Assembly: GCF_900109885.1 (NCBI RefSeq)
Contig: NZ_FOBS01000002.1
Location: forward strand, 124,001 to 188,000
Length of the DNA stretch: 64,000 nucleotides
Direction: 5' to 3'
Source: Syntrophus gentianae
Lineage (GTDB): Bacteria > Desulfobacterota > Syntrophia > Syntrophales > Syntrophaceae
This document shows positions 16,920-25,127 of the stretch, piece after piece; the first letter of the stretch is position 1; each line of letters opens with the position of its first letter. The notes under the pieces are model-generated. The model did not search any database. It worked only from the letters and a program-made list of their open reading frames with translations, and was not told the DNA's origin. The position numbers and the translations under genes were made by a program.

Positions 16920-18482
16920 ATGGGCAAAGAAAAAGAGGACAGGAACAACCGGAACGAAGCAGTTAAAACCTTTGATGACGGAACGGCCCCCGGTCTTTCC
17001 GTCGCCTTAAAGAAGGCGGAACAGCAGATCGAGCAGTTTCGGGAATCCGAACGGAAACTCAAAAAATCCCAGAGGATTCTCGTTGAGCTGACCGACCAGC
17101 TTACGGAGCGCGTCAAGGAATTAAACTGCCTCTATGAGATTTCAGGCATCATGGAGAAACAGGGCCTCACCCTGGAAGAGGCCCTGCAACAAACCGTGGA
17201 CGTCATCCCCAAAGCCTGGAAGTTTCCGGAAATTGCCTGCAGCCGGATTATCCTGGGCGATTTGGAATTTCAAAGCGCTTTTTTTTCGGAAACAAGCTGG
17301 AGACAAACGCAGCGAGTCCTTCTCCATGGCAAAGAGGCGGGTTTCCTGGATGTTTTTTACAGCGAGGTTCGACCGCAACAGGATGAAGGACCCTTTCTGA
17401 AGGAAGAGCGGAGCCTGATCAAGGGCATCGCGGAGCGAATCGGAGAAATGGTCGTCCGGAAACGGGCCGAGGAAGCTCTCCAGGAAAGTCAATCCCAGAA
17501 CAGGGCACTCCTCGACGCCATTCCCGACCTGATGTTTCAGGTTAATGAGGAGGGCGTCCTGCTCGGTTTCCATCAGGGGCAGTTTGATCTCACCCGGTTT
17601 ATTCCGCCTGACTTCCTGGGTCGGAACCTGTACGACATCGAGGAGATGAAATCGGTCCTGCCCCGCCGGCTGATCGACCAGGTCATGGCCTACGTGCGGC
17701 ATACCCTGGAAACAGGCGGGATTCAACTCTTTGAACAGAACATCCCTTTTTCAGAGGAACGTAAGGACTTTGAAGTCCGCATGGTTCCCTATCCTCCCAA
17801 AAACGTCCTGGCCATTGTCCGGGACATCACCCGCAGGAAGCGTCTTGAACGGGAGATCCTGGAAATCAGCGGCAGGGAGCAGCGGCGGATCGGACAGGAT
17901 CTCCATGACAGTCTGTGCCAGCATCTGGCGGGAATCGGATTCATGGGCAAGGTCCTCGAAAAGAAAATCGCCGAACATCGGGAACTGGAACCTGCCGACG
18001 TATCTGAAATTGTGGAGCTGATCGACCAGGCCATCACGATGACGCGAGGATTTGCCCGCGGCCTGAATCCGGTGAGGCTGGAAGCGGAGGGGTTTCGCAT
18101 GGCCCTTTGCTCGCTGGCCGGCAATGTGGAAAAGCTCTTCGGCATTTCCTGCCCGGTTCGTTACGAGGACAATATTCGAATTTTCGATCCGGCGGTGGCG
18201 ACACATCTCTATCGCATCGTGCAGGAGGCCCTGAACAACGCCATCAAGCACGGCAAGGCAGATACCGTCACGGTTGCCCTCCGGCAGCGGGAGGATGTCA
18301 TTGTCCTTTCCATTTCAGACAACGGCTGCGGCATCCGCAAAGCCGTCAATCAGGGAAAAGGCATGGGCCTGAATATCATGGAGTACCGCGCCTCCATGAT
18401 CGGGGCCTCACTGGAAATCGCCGATGGCGAGACGGGGGGGACAAGGGTGACCTGTTCCTTTACGAACCGTAGTGGAGATTGA
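16920..18482 (+). CDS. PAS-containing NarL-type sensor histidine kinase
   Basis: 520-aa cytoplasmic histidine kinase with no membrane helices. Order: N-terminal coiled coil (about 20-70), a GAF-like region (about 75-185), a PAS domain (about 200-310, ending ILAIVRDITRRKR by type), and a HisKA_3 dimerisation domain with phosphorylated His329 in GQDLHDSLCQHL. A HATPase domain follows, with VQEALNNAIKHG, SDNGCGI and GKGMGLNIM. The frame is open into carB, but the ATG at 16920 is the first sensible start after the carB stop. The response regulator follows six bases later, its obvious partner. Confidence 0.88.
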   Translation: MGKEKEDRNNRNEAVKTFDDGTAPGLSVALKKAEQQIEQFRESERKLKKSQRILVELTDQLTERVKELNCLYEISGIMEKQGLTLEEALQQTVDVIPKAWKFPEIACSRIILGDLEFQSAFFSETSWRQTQRVLLHGKEAGFLDVFYSEVRPQQDEGPFLKEERSLIKGIAERIGEMVVRKRAEEALQESQSQNRALLDAIPDLMFQVNEEGVLLGFHQGQFDLTRFIPPDFLGRNLYDIEEMKSVLPRRLIDQVMAYVRHTLETGGIQLFEQNIPFSEERKDFEVRMVPYPPKNVLAIVRDITRRKRLEREILEISGREQRRIGQDLHDSLCQHLAGIGFMGKVLEKKIAEHRELEPADVSEIVELIDQAITMTRGFARGLNPVRLEAEGFRMALCSLAGNVEKLFGISCPVRYEDNIRIFDPAVATHLYRIVQEALNNAIKHGKADTVTVALRQREDVIVLSISDNGCGIRKAVNQGKGMGLNIMEYRASMIGASLEIADGETGGTRVTCSFTNRSGD

Positions 18483-18488
18483 TTCAAA

Positions 18489-19139
18489 ATGACAAAAAAA
18501 CGGGTACTCATTGTCGATGATCATCCGATTCTCCGCAAGGGACTCTCTCTGCTCATCAATTCGGAGCCCGATCTGACGGTCGTTGCCGAGGCCGACAACG
18601 CCCAGCGGGCTCTGGAAAAGATCGAGGCGCATAAGCCCGACCTGCTCATTGTCGACATTTCCCTCCCCGGCATCGACGGCATCGAACTGATCAAAACGGT
18701 CAAACTGACCCATCGGGATCTCCCCGCGCTCGTGGTCTCCATGCACGATGAGTCTCTCTTTGCCGAACGGGCCCTCAGGGCGGGAGCCAGGGGATACATC
18801 ATGAAGCAGGAAGCCCTGGAGAAGGTGCTCGTGGCCATCCGCAGGGTTCTGGCCGGGGAAATCTTTGTGAGCGAGAAGATAGCCACCTCCATGCTGGAAA
18901 AAATGGTCTCGAGCGAGGACAGGGCCGTCAGCTCCCCGATCGATTTGTTGAGCAACCGGGAGCTGACCGTCTTCCGGATGATCGGTCAGGGGTACAAAAC
19001 CAGCCAGATCGCGGAAAAGCTGCATCTCAGCGTCAAAACCATCGAATCCTACCGCGCCCACATCAAGGAAAAACTGAAGCTGGCAGACGGCACGGATCTT
19101 CTCAAATACGCCATCCAGTGGGTACAGAGCACCCCATAG
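18489..19139 (+). CDS. NarL/FixJ-family response regulator
   Basis: 216 aa. Receiver domain residues 1-120 with acidic pocket Asp10/Asp11, phospho-acceptor Asp56 (LLIVDISLPGIDG), a conserved Ser/Thr in VVSMHD and Lys in GYIMKQEA. The C-terminal LuxR helix-turn-helix (about 150-210) has LSNRELTVFRMIGQGYKTSQ and HLSVKTIESYRAHIKEKL. It forms a two-gene operon with the kinase upstream. Targets unknown; the secreted CTERM gene 260 nt downstream is a candidate only by position. Confidence 0.92.
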   Translation: MTKKRVLIVDDHPILRKGLSLLINSEPDLTVVAEADNAQRALEKIEAHKPDLLIVDISLPGIDGIELIKTVKLTHRDLPALVVSMHDESLFAERALRAGARGYIMKQEALEKVLVAIRRVLAGEIFVSEKIATSMLEKMVSSEDRAVSSPIDLLSNRELTVFRMIGQGYKTSQIAEKLHLSVKTIESYRAHIKEKLKLADGTDLLKYAIQWVQSTP

Positions 19140-19401
19140 GCATTATTTGCAAAGCCTTACTCCATTTCCTTAGATAAAAATACCTGACTTCCCGTATTGC
19201 CTATCTGAAAAAATCTCGTATACTGCAGATGCTTGATATTTTTTCTATATTTCTTCCTGATAAAAAGAATCAAAGGAGGGGATAAAGAAACATCACAAGA
19301 AAAAGTATTAGGTTGGCAAAAGGCGACATAGTGCAAGAGGGTTGACCTTGCAGTTCAAACGGTTTACCAAGGTGATTTCGTTTTGTCGAAAGGAGGAAAG
19401 A

Positions 19402-19971
19402 ATGAAAAAGATTAAAGTTTTAGTGGTGACATTCCTGATGACTTTCATTATGGCCGGAATGGTGGCCAGCGCAAACGCGGGGCCGGTGTATATCAATTTG
19501 TCCACGCCTACCGTTGCATCAGGGGAAGAAACAAGTCAAGCTGAGATCAACACAATCATCCTTCCACTTATTTCCCCGGCGGTTGAGTTGTACAAAGATG
19601 AAGTGGGGTCAGAATCTGGGATGCTGGCCGGGTCTTATAAAACCACCTACACCTTCATGATGTCAGAACCCGAGGAGGCTGTAATAACATACACAGGGGG
19701 TACAATCGTTGGACCGACCGCTTATCTCCTTACGAAAGATGGCCTTGCGAATGATACGAACCCAGCTACTCACGCCTGGTACCTCTATAATTTGACAGCC
19801 TTGGGGTGGACCGGCGTGGAAGATATCACCATTACCGGGTTATGGCCGGACCAGGGAGCTTTCTCACATGTAACCCTTTACGGTACCCCTGTTCCCGTAC
19901 CCGCTGCGGCGTGGCTCCTCGGCAGCGGCATGTTGGGACTGCTTGGAATCAGGCGACGAATGAAAAAGTAA
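19402..19971 (+). CDS. Secreted VPLPA/PEP-CTERM-type protein
   Basis: 189 aa. The N-terminal signal peptide (KVLVVTFLMTFIMAGMVASA, cut after ANA) and the C-terminal tripartite sorting tail VPVPAAAWLLGSGMLGLLGI plus RRRMKK mark it as an exosortase-type substrate exported and processed at the cell envelope. The middle 130 residues have no family I recognise. Start ATG 19402 follows AGGAGGAAAG; the open frame 20 codons upstream lies before the Shine-Dalgarno and is not used. No exosortase gene is in the window. Confidence 0.85.
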   Translation: MKKIKVLVVTFLMTFIMAGMVASANAGPVYINLSTPTVASGEETSQAEINTIILPLISPAVELYKDEVGSESGMLAGSYKTTYTFMMSEPEEAVITYTGGTIVGPTAYLLTKDGLANDTNPATHAWYLYNLTALGWTGVEDITITGLWPDQGAFSHVTLYGTPVPVPAAAWLLGSGMLGLLGIRRRMKK

Positions 19972-20002
19972 AAACGTAACCTTCCACCAGCATGACAAAA
20001 TG

Positions 20003-20034
20003 AAAAAGGCAGGACCTAAAGGCCCTGCCTTTTT
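20003..20034 (+). terminator. Terminator after the first CTERM gene
   Basis: AAAAAGGCAGG / CCTGCCTTTTT, an 11-bp stem with a 10-nt loop; the 3' arm ends in TTTTT. It lies about 30 nt after the stop. Confidence 0.85.
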
Positions 20035-20040
20035 CATTTC

Positions 20041-20381
20041 CCGCAGTTTTCACGCACACCGAGGAACTCGTCAAATAACAGAACGGGCCGTTAGAATAAA
20101 TGCCATCTCATGGGTGCAGATCTTCGTCAGCACAGCATAGTAAAGGATGCACCCAGTCTGATATGTGCGCTGCATCTGTGCATCCTCAGCCAATGCCCGG
20201 AATTCCGTCACCAATGCTTCTCTTTAGTCCATCAGTAGCTACAGTTCCACGAAAACTTCGTCACGCCCTTACCGCCCTGTTCGAATCAATGTATAGCGCT
20301 TGAAATGAATCAAAATAAATTGTCATAAGATTTGCACGGCGCTTTCTTCACGAATAACATTTGAAGAAAGGGAGTCGCAAT
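20041..20381. other. 340-bp noncoding stretch with exclusive hairpins and a sigma-54-like site
   Basis: No convincing gene. GGGTGCA (20112-20118) can pair with TGCACCC (20148-20154). AGGATGCAC (20144-20152) can instead pair with GTGCATCCT (20178-20186), and the two pairings share bases and exclude each other. At 20320-20336, TTGTCA-N6-TTGCA has the exact spacing of a sigma-54 promoter (TTGGCA-N6-TTGCA) but lacks one G of the -24 GG. Confidence 0.4.
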
Positions 20382-21077
20382 ATGAAGATTGGGCGTATAT
20401 GGACATTTTTAGCGGCAGTGATGGTGGTTTGCGGTCTGGCAGGAGGGCAGGCGCAGGCCAGCATGATTACTTATAGCCTGGGAACTGCCTTTACCGGACA
20501 AGTTAATCCAAACTCTACACTTACATCCAACGGGTGGCTGATGGCGACCTTCGATGATGGAGGAACCTCCGGAAAGGTCACCTTAACCTTGACTTCCGGG
20601 CTCGGTGTGGCCAGTGAATTCATCAGCCAGGTGGACTTTAATGTGAATTCAGCCGTCGATCCGAGCAACCTGGCCATCAAATGGACGGGCGGAACCGCCA
20701 ACGGAATCGTCAAGAAGATCATCGCTCAAGATCAGAATGATCAAAGGGCCGGCGGCAGCCATGGTTATGACATCGAGCTGCAATTTAAAACCGCATCAGC
20801 AAACCGCTTTGATGGTGTCGGCGAAACCGTCATTCTTACGCTGACCGGCATTGGCCTTACCGCAGGAGATTTCGCCTGCTTGAACGCGGGAACCGGTGAC
20901 AGCGCACACATTGCCGCACACATTCAAGGTCTCGCTGCCAATTTGCCAGACCCGGAAGACTCTACATGGATCAAGGATTCGACCCCCGTCCCTCTTCCGG
21001 CAGCTGTCTGGCTGCTCGGCCCCGGTCTGCTGGGGCTGACGGTAATCAGAAGAAAGCGCAGCCTCTTAAAGGAATAA
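20382..21077 (+). CDS. Secreted VPLPA-CTERM protein
   Basis: 231 aa. Signal peptide (GRIWTFLAAVMVVCGLAGG, cut near AQA-S), a mature region with about 100 residues of beta-rich sequence similar in style to cohesin-like or surface beta-sandwich proteins (weak), and the sorting tail VPLPAAVWLLGPGLLGL followed by RRKR. The frame opens at TTG 20361, but the purine tract AAAGGGAG lies between that codon and ATG 20382 at proper spacing, so the ATG is the start. It is unlike the neighbouring CTERM proteins outside the tail. Confidence 0.82.
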   Translation: MKIGRIWTFLAAVMVVCGLAGGQAQASMITYSLGTAFTGQVNPNSTLTSNGWLMATFDDGGTSGKVTLTLTSGLGVASEFISQVDFNVNSAVDPSNLAIKWTGGTANGIVKKIIAQDQNDQRAGGSHGYDIELQFKTASANRFDGVGETVILTLTGIGLTAGDFACLNAGTGDSAHIAAHIQGLAANLPDPEDSTWIKDSTPVPLPAAVWLLGPGLLGLTVIRRKRSLLKE

Positions 21078-21100
21078 CCCCCCCTGAAAACAGGTATTCG

Positions 21101-21146
21101 GGCAAGAGGTGAGCCTTTGCAGACCATGCAGGGCTCACCTCTTGCC
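21101..21146 (+). terminator. Long perfect hairpin after the second CTERM gene
   Basis: GGCAAGAGGTGAGCC (21101-21115) pairs perfectly with 21132-21146. The loop contains TTTGCAGACCATGCA, which resembles the loop of the hairpin at 23053-23091. No long T-run follows, so it may be a processing or stability element as well as a terminator. Confidence 0.6.
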
Positions 21147-21358
21147 GGGAATCTTCAGCAGGATCAGGCGGATTTTTTCCGCCCCGCTCCTCTCTTCCCT
21201 TTCCCGCCTCCTCTGACCCAAAGCGCTCGTCCCAATCATTATCTCCCCTGAACCAGACAACCGCCGTTTTATGCTTCTTCCACAAATCTGAGAAATTCAA
21301 TCTCGATGGCTGACATGCCGGAGATTTCATCTTCAATAGAAATCCGACATTTCCGATA

Positions 21359-21387
21359 TTGATTTTTTTGAAATAAATTTATATAGA
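21359..21387 (+). promoter_or_regulatory. Promoter of the tandem CTERM pair
   Basis: TTGATT (21359-21364), a 17-bp spacer and TATAGA (21382-21387), in an AT-rich tract. The predicted start of transcription (about 21394) runs into the palindrome described next. Confidence 0.5.
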
Positions 21388-21395
21388 GTACAGTC

Positions 21396-21419
21396 TATGT
21401 GTGAACTTATTCACACATA
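21396..21419. promoter_or_regulatory. CRP-type operator palindrome
   Basis: TATGTGTGAA and TTCACACATA form perfect 10-bp arms around a 4-nt spacer. The centre contains TGTGA-N6-TCACA (21400-21415), the exact consensus core of CRP-family sites. It overlaps the predicted transcription start upstream of the CTERM gene at 21532, a position typical of repression. Confidence 0.65.
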
Positions 21420-21531
21420 ACGCAGGAAAAGAAAGGCAACGAGGGGTCTATCCAGGGGAGGGTTTGCGCTTCCTATTGGGCAGACAGTCGAATTCAAACT
21501 CCACGAATTCTTTATTTTAAGGAGGTGTTTC

Positions 21532-22137
21532 ATGAAAAAATCAGAGTCTTATAGCGCATTCAAAAGGAAAGGAATCTTTTTCGTCTGCCTGTTTTCTCTT
21601 CTTCTTTTCGCTTCCAATGCTTTTGCCGATCTGTACTCTTTCAACCTCATCTACGCCAATGCGGAGCTCAACGGCGGTGCGATGGACAATTACGCGACGG
21701 TGACGGTGAATCTGACCGCCGAAGATCAGGCAACGATCAACTTTGAAAGTCTCAACGATTACAGACTTCAGAACCGACTCGGCGTGCAGGTCAACGCCTT
21801 TGTTTTCGGCGTTTCGAACTGGACCGATGGAGACTTCGTAAATCAGAAGAATTTCAGTGAGTTCGGAGATTTTAATGTCTCCTTCGACAAAATAGGCAAG
21901 ATAACGTCTTTCAGTTTTAACGTAACGAATAACTCGACGAGCCATTGGACCCTGGCGGACCAGGTTCTGCGCATCAACGATTGGGGTTACCTGGCCGTCG
22001 CGCACATCGTCCCCCAGCAGGGCAATTCAGGCTACGCCGCCGGTGACGGCAGTGCTGTTCCTCTTCCGGGCGCCGTTTGGCTTCTCGGCAGCGGCCTGGT
22101 CGGCCTCGCGGCAATCCGCCGTCGTCGTGCCGCATGA
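21532..22137 (+). CDS. Secreted VPLPA-CTERM protein, tandem copy 1
   Basis: 201 aa. A signal peptide (FFVCLFSLLLFASNAFA), a mature domain beginning DLYSFNLIYANAELNGGAMD, and the tail VPLPGAVWLLGSGLVGLAAI plus RRRRAA. ATG 21532 has AAGGAGGT seven bases upstream. It is a duplicate of the gene at 22302, sharing the whole architecture, including a conserved LGVQVNAFVFGV segment and RINDWGY near the end. No enzyme motif seen; an extracellular or surface structural role is likely (inference). Confidence 0.85.
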   Translation: MKKSESYSAFKRKGIFFVCLFSLLLFASNAFADLYSFNLIYANAELNGGAMDNYATVTVNLTAEDQATINFESLNDYRLQNRLGVQVNAFVFGVSNWTDGDFVNQKNFSEFGDFNVSFDKIGKITSFSFNVTNNSTSHWTLADQVLRINDWGYLAVAHIVPQQGNSGYAAGDGSAVPLPGAVWLLGSGLVGLAAIRRRRAA

Positions 22138-22301
22138 TTTTTCCTTCCGCTCCATTTTATATCTTTAGGAGTAGCCGAAGGATCCGGCAGTGCAGGCTCT
22201 TTTTCTTCCTGATCTTTGCTTCACCTACCTCGCCTATCCTGACCGATTGAAATACAGTCGGTTTCAAACTCAAACAAATTTTTATTTTAAGGAGGTATTT
22301 A

Positions 22302-22949
22302 ATGAAAAGCTCAAATGATTGTCGGGGATTCAGCAGCAAGAGGATTTTTTTCGTCTGTCTCCTTTCTCTTCTCCTTTTCGCTTCCAATGCTTCTGCTGAT
22401 CTTTACTCTTACAACCTCATGTACGCCAGTCCGGAGCTCAACGGCGGCAAGACGTTCAATTACGGGATGGTGACGGTGAATCTGACTTCTCAGGATCACG
22501 CAACGATCACCTTTAAAAGCCGGGGCGCTTATTTGCTGGAAAACCGACTCGGTGTGCAGGTCAACGCCTTTCTGTTCGGCGTTACAAATCTGACGGAGGG
22601 AAGTTTTGTGGCACAGAAAAATTTCAGTGGCTTTGGCGATTTCAATGCCTCCTTCAGCGGCCTGAGCGACTTGACGTCTTATAGTTTCAACTTAACGAGA
22701 AAAAGTTATCTCAATGATAAAGGACATTGGACCTCGGCGGCTCAGGTTCTGCGCATCAACGATTGGGGTTATCAGGCTATTTCGCAAATCGACCCGGAGA
22801 CGGGCAACTCAGGCTATGCCGCCGCCTCTACCTACTTCATGGGGCGTGGCGTTCAAAGCATGAGCGCCGTTCCTCTTCCGGGTGCCGTCTGGCTTCTCGG
22901 CAGCGGCCTGGTCGGTCTCGCAGCCATCCGCCGTCGTCGTGCAGCATGA
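22302..22949 (+). CDS. Secreted VPLPA-CTERM protein, tandem copy 2
   Basis: 215 aa, clear duplicate of the preceding gene: signal peptide FFVCLLSLLLFASNASA, DLYSYNLMYASPELNGGKTF, LGVQVNAFLFGVTNLT, VLRINDWGYQAI and the identical tail VPLPGAVWLLGSGLVGLAAI. It differs by a short insertion before the tail (YFMGRGVQSMSA) and around residue 130. The Shine-Dalgarno block TTTATTTTAAGGAGGT is shared with copy 1, so the duplicated unit includes upstream and 3' sequence. No separate strong promoter was seen; read-through from copy 1 is plausible. Confidence 0.85.
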   Translation: MKSSNDCRGFSSKRIFFVCLLSLLLFASNASADLYSYNLMYASPELNGGKTFNYGMVTVNLTSQDHATITFKSRGAYLLENRLGVQVNAFLFGVTNLTEGSFVAQKNFSGFGDFNASFSGLSDLTSYSFNLTRKSYLNDKGHWTSAAQVLRINDWGYQAISQIDPETGNSGYAAASTYFMGRGVQSMSAVPLPGAVWLLGSGLVGLAAIRRRRAA

Positions 22950-23052
22950 TTTTTTCCTCTGTTCCATTTTATCGTTTTCGAAGAGTCGAAGGAACCGGTC
23001 CTGCGGGTTTTTTCTCTTCCTACCTCTGCTTCGCATATCCTGACTGATTAAC

Positions 23053-23091
23053 CGATGGAAGCTTTTGCTGACCATGCAAAGGCTTCCATCG
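23053..23091 (+). terminator. 16-bp hairpin after the tandem CTERM pair
   Basis: CGATGGAAGCTTTTGC (23053-23068) pairs with 23076-23091 (one G-U) around a TGACCAT loop. The loop-proximal TTTGCTGACCATGCA matches the hairpin at 21101-21146 almost exactly. No strong T-run follows. Confidence 0.55.
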
Positions 23092-23230
23092 TTGGATATT
23101 GCACCACTTCCTTTGACTACGGCGTATCCTGACGCAACTTTCCAGCCTTTACAAAACCGCCCAATCCTCCTTTCATAAAGCGATTCGAGGAGATTCCATC
23201 CGTTCTGACCTGACTTCCCTTTTTTGGTTT

Positions 23231-24728
<1,498 letters not shown>

Positions 24729-24810
24729 TCCCAATTTCATATCAAGGCACGGGCTGTCTTTAATCCGCTTCGTGCAAGGGAGAGCCGCTTTTAACATTTC
24801 CTGTCTTTAC

Positions 24811-24855
24811 AAGGAGCGCTTGCCGGAGACCTCGGTCATCCGGCAAGCGCTCCTT
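24811..24855 (+). terminator. Terminator of gdhA
   Basis: AAGGAGCGCTTGCCGGA pairs perfectly (17 bp) with 24839-24855 around an 11-nt loop, followed by TCTTTTT. A clear intrinsic terminator, about 80 nt after the gene. Confidence 0.9.
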
Positions 24856-25127
24856 TCTTTTTCCCTCCTCATACCGAGTTTTATTCAAAAGAGAACAAGG
24901 CGGCGAGGAACCGACAACGAAACCAGCCCAGTTATCCGAAGAAAGGCAACTTGGTGTCATTCACCAAGACACAAATCGGTAAATAAGTTACCTGATCCAA
25001 AGAAATATGTCTGTTTATGCTCATGGAAATGTGGTATTTTTCAACTTTATTGCCAGTATAGAAATTATTTTTTATCGGCAGTTAACATTTACGATCAGCA
25101 CCGGAGCAATCTATCAGGGAAATCCAT

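Noticed and set aside
19275-19400. c-di-GMP-I (GEMM) riboswitch before the first CTERM gene
   Set aside because: GGCAAA and GGTTTACC blocks are suggestive, but the P2 hairpin and GGGACGCAAAGCC core are missing.
20100-20303. Small frames in both strands of the gap before the CTERM gene
   Set aside because: No ribosome site, no similarity that I recognise, and the region is better explained by hairpins.
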